Shown here: one piece after another, positions 24,155-36,183 of the stretch
Layout of the letters: each line of letters starts with the position of its first letter
Numbering within the stretch: position 1 is the first letter of the stretch
Source of the DNA: Isoetes taiwanensis
Lineage: Eukaryota; Streptophyta; Lycopodiopsida; Isoetales; Isoetaceae
NCBI GenBank assembly: GCA_021234155.1
Contig: JAJEKV010000017.1
Location: forward strand, 3,568,792-3,632,791
Length of the DNA stretch: 64,000 nt
Direction of reading: 5' to 3'
Notes under the pieces: generated by a model
What the model saw: the letters and a program-made list of their open reading frames with translations, nothing else
What the model was told of the DNA's origin: nothing
Databases searched by the model: none
Program-made: the position numbers and the translations under genes

Positions 24155-25450
24155 TGTGATGCTCCCTGAATATATACGACAACCGGCCGTATACATACGG
24201 GGACTTTCCCCTCCCATGGCAACTATATCGCCATGAGCAGGGCCCTCCGTCTATCTCGGGCCATCCGAAAAGAGATGCCCGAGTGAAGGACACGGAGGTG
24301 TCATTCGGCCCACGCCTTCAATGGGACTCCTAAGTTGCGGAAGCGTGAATACATGTTAGCACACAGCATAAAATATATATATAAATAACCACCACGAAGG
24401 GTAGCACATCCATCCAAGTACTAGCGGCAAAGAATATGCATCTAATCCTAAGGAAAACACCCCAAACCCCAGGTTCTACCCCGGTTCAGACTCCTGTGAG
24501 GATGAACTGACGGCTCGGTCCCAAGAGTTCAACTGACAGCTGTCTCTTTTCTAGGGTATCCAACCTTCCCTGCATCCCAGACATTGTAGCCTCCTGATCT
24601 GCCAACTGGCCGTTTGGGGCAACCAACTGTGCAACCTGCGCCACTGCCTGTCTGAGCTCATTTTGCAGCTGTACCACGTCCTCTGACATTTACCGTTGGA
24701 GCTGGTCCAGACGTCGGGTTGCATCGCTCAGGGTGCGGGACATCGCTGTCAATTCACTTCTTAGCTGGGCGACAGTATCGCGTGCTTGTCTGCGCTCAAA
24801 GTCAGCCAGCCCAAAGCGGTCATCCAGTGGCCTAATGCGTTCTTCCAGCGTCGAAATACGTTCTTTTCTTTTCGTATTTGTTTCTTGAGAATAGTTGCCG
24901 GTTGGGTGTCCCTTTGCATCTCCACATCTGTTAGCTTGTCCTGAATGGCATTCAGCTTTCCCTCCAGGGCATGTATTGCCTCTGTCTGTGTGATGTACTC
25001 CGAGGGGGAGGAGCCCTCGCCATTACGTGCCCGCTTCTTTAGCGCATGCAGATTCCCCTCCATCATTTGTGAGCCTACAACTTTCCGAGCACTCGGGGAA
25101 TTAGAAATGCCGGGGAAGTATATAGGGATTCAAAGATTAAAAGGGAATCACAAAGAGTGCTCGGCCTTAATGGTGGGCATGGGGGTTTGGGGGTTCAACC
25201 CTATGGGTGGGGGGCTCAATTCGGTTGTTGCCCAGAATTCTTTTGGAGTGGGAAGGAGTTGGAAGTCGGCTGTTAGGGTCTTTTGCTCTGTGGCTTGGGG
25301 AACAAGAGCTTGGTATCTAAACCGTACTCTGAAAAAAGATTTATTTTTTTTATTTGGAGCATCAAAACCCCCGAAAATTTGTTTTGACTAGGGGCTTTGG
25401 ACCGTAGCTAGAAGAGAGTGAGGGCAGTGAGGGCTAGAGAGAGAAAGTGA
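24155..25450 (-). mobile_element. LTR-like fossil (element D) next to the Helitron helicase
   Basis: From TGTGATGCTCCCTG at 24155 the sequence follows the LTR pattern of elements A and B. It has the same TGTGACGYCC-type edge, a shared GGGCCCTCCGTCTATC block near 24240 and a similar ACCACGAAGGGTAG block near 24390. It is therefore a third, more distant member of the same LTR group. It holds two neighbouring minus-strand frames (24761-25066 and 24486-24689) rich in heptad-like Leu/Gln/Glu residues, probably one coiled-coil protein of the gag or accessory type. The element is broken and incomplete. Its right limit is approximate. Confidence 0.5.
25165..25250 (+). repeat. tRNA-like repeat unit, single degenerate copy
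   Basis: This copy reads GTTTGGGGGTTCAACCC, then a GGGTGGGGGGCTCAATTC stretch and GAATTCTTTTGGA. It is the same unit seen at 41838-41950 and three times at 49402-49800, outside the composite that holds those copies. Dispersal of the unit suggests it moves by itself. Confidence 0.45.
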
Positions 25451-25599
25451 GGAGGCATAGGTTAAATGTCAATATCGATATTTTGCAACCATCAGTATAA
25501 TTTTGTTTTGGCATCCTGGATTATCTAATCATCAAGGTATTCACTAGATCTACCTCAATGACTTCATCAACCCTCGAGGCGCATATCTTGTTTGTTAAT

Positions 25600-25833
25600 G
25601 TGGTGCGGGCGTTTGGTCTAGTGGTAACACACTAGTTCCTTAGCAATGTGGTCTCTCGAAACGAGATCGCCTGCATCGCACTTCGGTAATCAAGTTGGGG
25701 TCAAATCCCAACAGACGCGCAATGTAATGTGGTTGGGGGGGCCCAACCAAGCAATGTAGTGTAGTATGTGGTCACATGTCCTAGTTGGATGCTGCCTAGT
25801 GGCGTGACGTTAAAACTACTATCTATCTATCCA
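25600..25833 (+). mobile_element. tRNA-derived SINE with TCTA tail
   Basis: The A-box is TTTGGTCTAGTGGTAACAC (25612-25630) and the B-box is TGGGGTCAAATCCCAA (25695-25710). A body of about 100 bp ends in a simple ACTATCTATCTATCC tail (25818-25832). The layout and tail are those of a plant SINE. Target duplications are not certain. Confidence 0.65.
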
Positions 25834-26209
25834 TTATCAATGCCTTGCATGAGAAACTCAAATTGAGCATGCTCGTACAGCAAATCTTGAGTCATCTCAT
25901 CATACGCATGACCAGTGTTTTGTTCTACATTCCCATTAACTATAGGATTTTCTCGTGCAATCTTTTCCATATAATCACTCACTGGGAACTAATGATATAA
26001 TGAGGAGCATCCTAGATACCTACACCAAAAAGAACCGCTTATCCAATATGTCAAGAATACCCTTACTTTTAAGCCATTAACCATTTTGTTTCAAGCATTA
26101 TAATAAATGTTTGAAATCTAATCACTAGGTATAAAGTTGCCAAGTAAGCACAACAATAAGTAGGAGCACATGAATTGATTAAATAAAGAAAGAGAAAATG
26201 AAAGAAACA

Positions 26210-27141
26210 TAATGCACTTTGAATAGCATTAAGTGTTGCACCACACCTGTTGATCAGCCCCGCTATATTGCCATGTTCTTCCACACCCACTATCAATATA
26301 AGATCTCTTGTCCTCATTGTACTGATCTCATTTTCATAGTGCATGCATTATCATTTGGAACCAGATACCATTATAGAACATGAATAATATGTTAATGCCT
26401 CCCACTCGGATGCATTATACTCTGGACCTCCATAGATCATCAAAGGGACAACCGAATTATATCCAACACGAAGATTTTGGGCAATGAATAATCCCTTCCG
26501 ATCCGGAGAGCGACCGCTTTTATTACATACCGGGCGACCCCAATAAGTGAATATGTCACCTAAATTGGGCAATGGACCACTAAGTAGACCTAATCTTCGG
26601 GATCTATGTGTTTTAATAATCTCCTCAATGTGACGCCAAGATTGGTAAAATCAGGTATGTCACACCCCACAACTTGGTAACTACTTCAACTATGTACATT
26701 TATGTGGCTTGATCCATGGGTCCTATAGTGGGATGCACTTTGTGCATAATCTATTTCATCATCATCGCCAATATGTCTCCAAACTCCCCTCGAAAAATTG
26801 ATTATGGCTCGTTGTGTTGAGTTCTGTTTAATTATAGAATGCTTTTTAAATAGAAGACTGTTTAATTATAGAATGCTTTTTAAATAGAAGGCTATGTATT
26901 TAACTAAAATACAGCTATTTACCCCAACATGCTAGATAATAAAATAAACCTGTAACAAATCAAATTATTTACTAACCTGTCCATCTAGTGCTGCTGGATT
27001 GTAGGGCACGCCAAAATGCCTATAAAAGCTTTTAGGAGCGCCCCAATAAGTACCATTTGACTGCAAATGCTGCTCAATCACCATAGCCAACCGGTTGTGC
27101 TGCCCCACACATGACTGACACCAACAAGGTTCAAACTCACC
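26210..27141 (-). pseudogene. Unrecognised multi-exon remnant with SET-domain-like segment
   Basis: Three minus-strand coding-like blocks lie in order. Block 1 (26977-27141) is 55 codons with no stop, includes PCWCQSCVGQ and NGTYWGAPKSFYRHFGVP, and ends at a GTTAGT donor. Block 2 (about 26351-26690) includes RKGLFIAQNL and IYGGPEYNASEWEAL. Block 3 (about 26210-26344) includes RDLILIVGVEEHGNIAGLIN. Blocks 2 and 3 resemble the start (GLFA..dl..G....YGG....E) and the end (D...D...GN.ARFIN) of a SET methyltransferase domain, in the right order and spacing. There is a one-step frame change between them, and the NHS/C core after GLIN is not kept. It lies inside the CACTA-type end at 27640, in the orientation expected of cargo or a transposon gene. 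Family assignment is tentative. Confidence 0.42.
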
Positions 27142-27339
27142 AACATGGTGTCCTCAATCGCGGTCTCACAAGGCCAAGGAGAGCAAACCTGCATCTATCA
27201 ACTCTTTTATCGTCCTCCTCCTAGTACTAGGAGGCAGATTGTTAAAAAGGTTGGGATCCATACCAAGCACCCAACAGAGCGCCTAGGAGAAGAGGAGCAT
27301 AAGAAGGGAGCTGAAATAAACAGATTTAAAACTAAAATA

Positions 27340-27640
27340 AACGGCTACATTATTTGTCACGCGTGAGAAAAGCTATTAAGGTTTGTCACGCATGACAAAT
27401 ATTTGTCATCGATAAAACTTTGTCACGCCGACACAAAGCTATTAAGTTTTATCACGATGACAAATATTTGTCACGCATAATAAATTTTAGTCTTTTTGTC
27501 ACGGGTTTTTAGTTTGAATTTTTGTCACGAAATCGCAAAAAGGGTTTTCCTTTGTCATGAGTGGCAAAATTAAAATACGTGACAAACTTTATTGGCGTGA
27601 CAAATTTGCCCGTGACAAAAGACCCTTGTGCCTTGTAGTG
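27340..27640 (-). mobile_element. CACTA/EnSpm-type terminal region with subterminal repeats
   Basis: On the minus strand the region begins CACTACAAGGCACAAGGGTC at 27640. CACTA is the diagnostic terminus of this superfamily. Over the next 300 bp the motif TTTGTCACG or its inverse CGTGACAAA, exact or with small variation, recurs about ten times in both orientations. That is the subterminal binding-site layout of CACTA transposons. No matching left terminus was found, so either the element is truncated or its other end has decayed. Confidence 0.7.
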
Positions 27641-28170
27641 TGTGCATGATTTGTCTATTAGTATTTGGGAGATTTGGTCCCCTACCTAGTGGTAGGATAA
27701 GCTCTAACTAATCTAGAGTCTAGTCTAAAGACTAGTTTATTTATTTTGAAATTATAGCAAATGGAAAGGGTGAAGAAGGTATGAGCATAAATTTTATTGC
27801 TTCCTTTGCATCTTCCTTTTTCATCAAATACATGTAGCTTACAATACAAGTGTCAAAAGTGTGATTGGAATATGCGTAGGAAGGGCTTTAAATGAGTCAT
27901 ATATCCCAATTTTAGTGACCTTCAAAGATGTTAAAAATATTCCTTTGGAGATACCGAGAATCTTGAGGGAAGCTTAAGGACTCTCATGGAATTCAAAGCA
28001 AATGGGAATCTTGAGAGAATCTCAAGGAATGTTGAGGGATTGAGAGTTTCAAATCGTAGAATGCTTGTGCCCAATAATGCCAACCATCAAAATGAAAAAA
28101 TCGAATAAAATAATAGGAAAAAATAAAAGGAGCCATGAAGATATGGTTTTAGTTAAAAAGGTGGGTAGAA
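27641..28170. other. Spacer, nothing recognised
   Basis: AT-rich flank between the CACTA-type end and the outer LTR of element C. No open frame of note and no repeat signature. Confidence 0.4.
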
Positions 28171-29157
28171 TGTAACGAACCTAGCTAGCTAATGATATGG
28201 AATGGATTTTTATTCTAGAATCATTTCATTTCAATGGTAGAGACAATTAAGATATAAGATAGTTAATATTATGGTTTAGAAAAATGCAAGTAGTCAAATT
28301 GAGGAAATGCATGCAAACTACGTTTCATGCAAACTAGAAATTTCATGCAAACTCAAGTTGGAAAACTATATAAATGGGGAGTGAGTTGATAGAAATTAAG
28401 GAATCAAGAAAGGAGATGGAGCTAGAAGAAGGATTCATTTGCACATTGAGCTTGCAAGTTGTGAGTACATGCAGAGCCTTTGGTGCATTGAGTTCCTGAG
28501 GATTTGTTCTTATGAATGATTACGGTTTGCAATTTGGTGATTGTTTGCATAGTTAGATCTTGTTGTTGGTTTTACCTGCTTGAATAAATGTTTTTTTTAC
28601 AGATAATGTAGATCTGTAGTAGATATAGATCGAAACTAAGCTGGTTATCGGTCTGCTATAAACTTCTGGTTCCTGCTTCAAACCTATTCAGTTTTTTTTT
28701 TGGTTCTCCCTGCTTGTGTCGCTTTAGTGTTGTTAGATAAACACTACTGTATGGTCAGACCTGAAAGGATTTAAGGAACAGACAGAGTATGGATTTCTTG
28801 TTCAGTTCTTACAGTTTCGGCTTCTTTCCCTGATTGCCAGCTGTGTCAGTCTATCTTGTTATTAAGCTTGGAATATATTCGTGACTGTAGGCTTTGTCTC
28901 TTGCATGCCATCTTTGATGGTTTGGAACCCAATCTGGAATTTTGTAGCTTCTTATCACTCACTGTTCTATTGCTCAGTGGGTTCATGACGGATCTACTTG
29001 ATGAAGCCTGGAATCACAAATATCCCTGAATTAGACCTTCAAACCCCTGTGAAATGGTCCGGCCTTCATATTGTCAGGTTACTGTCGTGCTAGAGTAGCA
29101 AATTCGTCCTGTTATTGTCTTGTTGGTCGCAGATTAGACAGGAAATAAAGAATAAGT
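28171..29157 (+). repeat. Element C, left LTR, first part
   Basis: Reverse-complement match to about 53440-54455, from TGTAACGAAC to the TAAGT target site. The LTR continues at 50831 beyond element A. The two parts together give an LTR of about 1.96 kb. The right-arm LTR, 52327-54455, is about 2.13 kb because of later additions. Confidence 0.88.
29153..29157. repeat. Target-site duplication TAAGT, left copy (element A)
   Basis: The 5-bp direct repeat TAAGT occurs here and at 50826-50830, directly outside the TGTGACGT...ACGTCACA ends of element A. The uninterrupted C arm near 53440 has this site once. Confidence 0.9.
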
Positions 29158-30785
29158 TGTGACGTCCCCTACTCATATACGGTGCACTCACCGTATACAA
29201 ACAGGAGTTCATCCCCCATACCAGCTCCATGCTAATATAGGGCCCTCCGTATCAACAGAACCTTGAAGAGTTCCAATTAGGGAAGAATGAAGGGGTCCTT
29301 TACCCCGCTCCCTCCTAAGCCTACCCTAGTCTAGCGAAGCGTAAACATACATGTCGAAGGTACATACATCAACATCATATGACCATCACGAAGGATGGTC
29401 CTCCACATATCTGCATAGACAAAGATCGGCACATCACATAGGGAATCCTACCCAAGGCTCGACTCAAAGGGATGACTGGCCGGCCTTGGGTCTCCGTAGT
29501 TCATTGCGGGCCGGGGGTCATGGCAATGGATTTGGGCGGCATAAGAACATGGCATTGGGTTGTCCCTCCATCCGCCCCTCCGGTGCACACTTTGGAGTAA
29601 GTAGGTGAAAAGTGTTGGGACTGTTTGAAGCCAGCCCGGGATGCATAGCCGAGAGGGCTATATCCTGGGTTACATCTCCCCCGCCCGATGGGGCGGTAGG
29701 ATCTCTCCCTCGAGAGATCTGTCATGCCGACTCAAGGTGACTAGAGGGCCACCCCCTCATTCGACTTGAACTCAATGGAAGGTCATATTCACCACCTCAC
29801 GAGTGTCGAGCCCATGCCTTGCCCACACGCAGCAAGCCATTAGACCTAGTCACGGTGACCCCCAAGCACTAACACACCATAGGGGTTGGATTTCAAGGTC
29901 GAACATGAACCTCCTTATAAGCCCGGTCGGCCCTTCACCCACAAACTGTGTGTGTGTGGCTCTTGTGCACGTGCCGCATCTACGGTGTGCTAGAGAGGCT
30001 AACTAGGAGCATCAACTACTAGGCTTGAGGTCTCTACCCCCTTCCCAATACAAGGAGTTCACAGAGATACATCATCCATATACATCACGTAAGAACTAAA
30101 GAACATAGATCTAATCTATATCATAGAGTTAGGTTCTTTAGTTAGAAGTCCTGCATCTCTACTCATCTAGAGATCTAGATAGTTGCTAAAGGCGCATTTA
30201 ATAGGCTAAACCTCTTGATACAATGACTGGAAAGCGGTTTAGACCATTAAATCGACTTCATACCTGATCCATGAGTTGCTCCTCCTCCTCGAAGTTCGAC
30301 CATCCCACTTGGCCGCCGAATCAAGGGAAACTAATGGTGCCATTCTCTCCCTAGGCAGTGCGGGAGGCGGTTTTGACTCTAGAGCACCCAAAAAAGAGCT
30401 CTAAAACCCCTAGGAAAAAAATGGGCAAGTTAGGGTTCTTCTACTTAAATAGGCAAGGGTTGGGGCTTAGGGTTTCCAACTATCCCTTTAGGCATGTGGG
30501 ATAATTGGAAATGGGCCCACTTGCCTTTAATGGCTAGGTGGCCAAATGTGCCCACATGGAAATGTGTGCACCTAAATGTGCCCACATGGAAATGTGTGCA
30601 CCTTAATAAATGTGCATGTGCACATTAATAAGAAATGCACATACCCGACAAGTTGCCCCCCTAGGGCTACTCACTGGCTACACGCGTCGGCATTACCGCG
30701 TCGGTTGGAGTGGCGCAATGCTGCGTGATTTAGACGATGCGATGCGCGATACCCCCCGACCGTTATAACGTTGTCGAACGTCACA
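29158..30785 (-). repeat. Element A 3' LTR (complete)
   Basis: The 1628-bp terminal repeat is matched by 49910-50825 over its later part (from the ACTAACACACCATAGG block onward). AT-rich blocks are nearly identical between copies, and CG-rich blocks differ by many small indels. Confidence 0.9.
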
Positions 30786-30798
30786 TTCTCCCCACCTT
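30786..30798 (-). other. Element A polypurine tract
   Basis: The minus-strand AAGGTGGGGAGAA directly precedes the LTR edge TGTGACG. This is the expected plus-strand primer position and it sets the element's orientation. Confidence 0.75.
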
Positions 30799-33700
30799 GA
30801 AATGATCTTTGTCGCAAAGATCGCGGGTCTCCCCACCTTGGAATCTTCCTAACCCTCGCAATCAACCCGATGCATACATATACTACTATTATACTTACAC
30901 ATTTATTAAAGATTACCTTAAGGTAATATTTTTAAATTATTATTACGCCATTACATTATCAAATAACTTGTCAATTCAGTAACTTCTATTAAATGGTACT
31001 TTAGTCCTCCCTTATTATAACATTTAGTTTATCACAATTTAACACTTTCATATACAATTATTATTTAAGGTACTCTTCATTCCTTGCAACACATTCCAAC
31101 AAAATTTGTGTTGCAAGTCCTCACCTTAAAAATCCTCGTGATTAATTTTTACAATATCTATAATTACATACTTTTACTATCTTAATTATTAGAATTACTC
31201 TAAGGTAATGTTTAAGACATTCTTGTACTATTTCATTACCCAATTAACTTATCACTTCATAACTTAATCTCATAGGGTAATTATTAACCTTACTTAACAC
31301 AACATTTAAGTTTATCAAAGTTTATCAATTTCATACAAAATTTACACTTCTAAGGTACTCTTCATCCCTTGCAACACATTATGACTAAACTTGTGTTGCA
31401 AGTTTTCGTGAGTTCGACCTCCTTGCCTCCTGGCGCTCTATTGGCCCTCGCAGGTCGACCCACGCTATTACTATTTTAATTATTAATAAAATTTTGGTTA
31501 TATGGTGACCACCCCACCTATCTACATGGATGCATGGCTAATCTCCTGGGCATTAGGAAGAGGGTGAATCTTCCATTATGGCGTGGAGGCAGCCTATATG
31601 CCTATATGCCGCTCATGCCTACACCTCTAGTTGCTGGGCGTGGAGGATATCCTTCCCGGGGGGAAGGATAGCTTCCTCCTATCAAAGCATATATGGGGCT
31701 AAAGGTGCCTTTCCTATCAATGCATTCTGAATGACCTCCTTTCTCGAGGTCGCCTACTTCCGTGGGGACAGTAGACTTTCTAATCTACCTTCCACTTGTC
31801 CAAAGCTTGCTTGGTCATGCCTACATTGACATTACACCACGCCCTAGAGATCACCGTAGTGGTCTCATCATCGGGTGAATAACGCATGCAACCCCTACCT
31901 AGCATAGGTTGCATCGTGGGTTAATCTTAACTATACAAGCATTTAATCTACACACAAAATCGACATGCCCTGAGCCGATTTTTCTTGGCTCCTTTAATGC
32001 ATGTGATTAACATAATTACCCTAATGGTAATATTTATGAATTAACATTATCATAGTATCGGATACATTACTTCCGATAGTACAATTATATTTACTCTAAG
32101 CTTTGCAATATTTAACGACTTTTAGATCGCTTATTTGAACAATAACCTTGATTTAGACCTATTGTTACATAGACAAGGTTTTAATTATCATACACCTAGA
32201 ATTAGATGTGCTTCTTATTCTCTTCCTTGGGTCCCGTGATACCCTTGGAAGTATATCCCTAAGATGCACTTAAGTATATTTGAATTCTATTTTCTATCTA
32301 TATCTATAAGGACCCCGTCCTCCTTAAAGGATTAATTAACATGCTACCTCACATTATCGTTGTTATTTAATTTATTTCATGATACATATACGTACAGTAA
32401 TTCCATGCAATTATTAGGATCTATATTTAACTTATCTATAAGACACATTAAAACTTATAACGATAGCATACGCCTTACCTAGGCTAGAATGCATCCACCC
32501 ATTGAGCCAAGGCCGAAGTAATTTGGAGATGACTTGGTGGTTGCATTGCTCCCATAGTTTTGCTCCACTTCATTGGTGTAGATAGCTCTTGCGTCCGGTC
32601 TACGCCGTTGAAGACCTCCTGAGCTATCTATCTATCTATCTTGGCGCTCTATTCGCCGCCATTGCGGAGTGAACTCTATTCTGGTCAATCAATTCGATGC
32701 AAAATACGTTCAATCATAAGATTGAGCCCTCCCACTTTCTTCAAAAAAAGAAAATGGTCCAAGCACCCTTCAATGACGTTGTACACAACATCATATCTAT
32801 TCTCTCCCCTAAGAGGTTATATGCTTCTTGCTTAGCACATTAATTTACTAGCCTTAGCTAACATATACAACCATCTAAGATGGATGCACATATTATGTTA
32901 TCATTTATTTCAATATAGCTATGGGTTACCTACTTAGTTAGAACGATTCTAAACCACAAGGTTTTGTCATCATGACAATTCCTTTTGTCTCAAAAAGACT
33001 ATTTGATTACTATAATTCTTATTTTAGATGTACCTTGCATGTATTATTCTTTTATATTCTAGAGATTCCCTTTCTTAGTTATTTAGCTCTTGGAATATTC
33101 CTACCAATCGAATTGATGTCATCGTAACAAGTTGGCCCGACTTGTTAGATTACTTCTTTTTTCTTTCGGTTGGATTATTCTTTTTGAGGTACTAGATTTA
33201 TACATGGTTAACAATTATCCTAGTAATGATTCCTTCTTAGCGAGGAGATCAATCTCACCAAGTGGTTTCAATACGTTGGATGTCCGGTAACAATCGTGTA
33301 TAATTATAGTTACTCCTATGCATTTCCTTCCCAATCCTTGGACGCTAGCTCAATATTGGGGCAATCCTTTTAGCCGAATATCCGGAAATGCCTTCTAATC
33401 CCAATATGGATGTTACCGTCCATACATTAACCTACTAGGCCCCATGGCCTTAGATGCTTGGATGAGCCTGCTTGAAGTAGCAAGGTAACGTTCTTAGAAG
33501 TAAACCGATGCTTGGTCTCTCGCCGATTCATGGCTCCTCTTTTGATGTAGAGGTTGACTTTGTTAGGAAGCCTCGCATTGCTTGATGGTGTAGTTGATCA
33601 CTTGAAATCTTCCATCTTGGCTTTTCAAAAGCCCGAAGGTGGCGCCGTTGAAAAAGATCTTTCATCTTGAACTTTTTTTTTTTTTTTTTTTGGCGGACTA

Positions 33701-34534
33701 AAAGGCGACTCTGCCGATGTCTTCTACTCCATCGATGTCTCATATGTCGAGTCCTCTTGTCGTTATCGTGTTGATTGCTTCACCCCTGCAACTTGCATGA
33801 CATCTCTTCCTTTGATCTACATTACGCTATGGGAGGGAAGGAATAACAAGGGAACTATACATGCAAAACATATAGCTTACATAGTTACAATTACTACTAG
33901 AGCTATCGGTCTCCCTTTGTGCCTCCCTTCAAGTTGCACACCTACTCCTTGGCAATGTCATCGTGTTCCTCCCCAAGAATGGTGTTGATGATCTATATCC
34001 TTCTATTTGTAGAGTCGGCTCATACTCCCGGGTAACTTTGTTGATATGCTTGGGCCCTCCGATGTTTGCCGGCTATGGCACAACACGCTTTGCATCACAT
34101 TCCAACTAAAGGTGTGCTGGTCGTTGATACCTAGACATTTGGGCCTACTTCCCGATCCTCGTTTTCCGGCGGTAATTGTTCCTCCTTCATGATACTTGAA
34201 GCTATTTGAAGTCTCTTGAGGTTTGTCTTGTGATTCCCTTTGGCTATACTCCTCTCTGAGTTGTTCTCTTCTACGCTTGTTCTTTGAATCGCTTCACCAA
34301 GTTGCATGCAAGTCCGGTTATTGCAGAGTCATCGACTTCGTCTCACCTACTTGCTTCTCCATCTAATCCACGTGTCATAAGCGCATTCCCCATATTACCA
34401 CAAGGTGGAATTATGGTCGCCGAGATGTTGTCTTCTTTAGTTGGCTCGTTGATGTCGGGCGTTCCTCCTTCTATTGTTGAGGCCACTCGTGTCATAAGTT
34501 CGTCAAGTGTTGTTGCTTTTGCCACAAGATGTAG
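30799..34534 (-). other. Element A internal region, 3' side
   Basis: Very AT-rich at first (30.9-33.4 kb) with no recognised pol domain. A minus-strand basic, gag-like stretch lies about 33.5-34.53 kb, up to the edge of element B. 33060-33440 is a diverged match to 39640-40130 in element B. A short TCTA tract lies near 32624-32641, and an 18-20-base poly-T near 33672-33691. Confidence 0.5.
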
Positions 34535-36170
34535 TGTTGCGTCCCTGGCGGACTCCCCGCTAAACATACTCGACCCACCGCATTTCGGCAGAAATCCCCG
34601 TCCGCTCAACAACCGCGACAAAGTTCCTCGTCTATCCCGCACTATGGAACTCCCCGTGCGGAAAGGGGACACGAAGGTGTCTTGCGCCCCTTCCCCTATG
34701 GGCTCCTATCACAAATGAAGCATAAACAACGCCGTAACTAGCAATAACAATACAACATACTACCAAGGGTAGTCCATCACATATCCATATGAGCAAAGAA
34801 GATAATCATAAACCATAAAACATGAGAGCTCCTACCCATGGCTCCGACTCATAAGGAGGTAGACCGACCGATAGGTCTCAAGATAGAGCGTGACCGAAGT
34901 CATAACAATGGCGAGGGCTGGGCATAAGACAATGGCTAGGGTTGACCACTCCATCCGCCCCCCGTGCATACTTTGCATGGCCTAAATCAGCTCGCATGAC
35001 TCTAGCCTTCCTGGATCACGCAATCCCATGGCATCACCCATCGGGACTACTCCAGTTGCATCTCCCCGTCCGATGAGGCAAGAAGGGTTGCATCTCCCTC
35101 CCCGTGTCTAGAGGTTCCGTGGGCGGCTAGAGAATCGGGCGACACACCCATCGCACTGACTTAACCCCCCAAAAACGAGCCAAGCTATCACTTGCAGCTC
35201 TCGAGAGGCGTGGCAACACCATTGCCCCGAGGTGTTTCCACCCATGCTCGCCCACACGGTGACCCACCATAAGCCTAGCCCACTATGGGATCCCCCTCAA
35301 GCCCCCACTCCCAGCAGGGATCCTCCCTCCACATTCCCTCTAGCCCCAAGTATGTGGTGGCCGAGTCACAAAGATAGCCTCAATAGCCCGGGGGGCTCCT
35401 ATGCACAAAGCCGCATCTAATAGGAACTAAGGGATCTACTCTAGGAGCATACTACATATGGCCCTAGGTCTCTACCCCCTTCCCAATACAAGAGGAGCAA
35501 ACATGATCAACCAACATCACATAATCATCGTATCCTAAGAATGATCATAAGAAGAACATCTTAACCTAATCATACAATCTAACTAATGGTTAGGGTTCAT
35601 TGATTAGGGTTCAAGATGTTGAATACGGGTTCTAGGATGGCTCTACTCTAGATACAAGATACTAGCACATCCGGAATGCTAATTCCAAATGAGCTATCAC
35701 AACTACTACCCTACATACCGCCTCCCCGATGCTCTCCCTCCGCATCCGCAGTGCCTCCATGGTCTTCGACTCACGGATGCCGCTCTTGCTCCAAGAACGA
35801 GCCCACCCCCGCTGGGCTGCCGCACTGCACTATGCCACAAGAATCCATGTTCAAACGGGGTTTCAACGCAGTAGATGAGTCTCTCGGGTGCTAGGGCTGG
35901 AAAGAGGCCTAGGGTTAGGGTTCCACCTATATAAGTTAGGGTCCACCTAAGATGCCACGCGGCACCAATTGGGTGAGTCTCGTGGTGGCGGGTGCCCAAT
36001 AGGTTAAGGCCACGGGAAAATGGTCTTAACCTAAGGTTGGCTAAGTTATATGAATAACTTAGTCACGCCCCTAGTGCCACAATCTATGGTATACAAGGCT
36101 ATGAAGATAGATTTGTATAGTGATTCGTCCGAATATACGTATGCATAGCGATATTCCCCCGAACGCCACA
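34535..36170 (-). repeat. Element B 3' LTR
   Basis: About 1636 bp, matching 44519-46146 along its whole length. Adjoins the polypurine tract at 36171. The edge reads TGTTGCG/CGCCACA. Confidence 0.85.
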
Positions 36171-36183
36171 TTCTCCCCCTTAG
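36171..36183 (-). other. Element B polypurine tract
   Basis: The minus strand reads CTAAGGGGGAGAA immediately before the LTR start TGTGGCG. Together with the primer site at 44507 it fixes the direction of the element. Confidence 0.8.

Noticed and set aside
24945-25391. 148-codon plus-strand frame
   Set aside because: Mostly antisense to the coiled-coil frame of element D, then crosses the tRNA-like repeat unit.
35575-35945. TTAGGG-like strings, also at about 45570-45905, suggesting telomeric repeats
   Set aside because: Only isolated GGTTAGGGTT words within the LTR of element B, never a tandem array.
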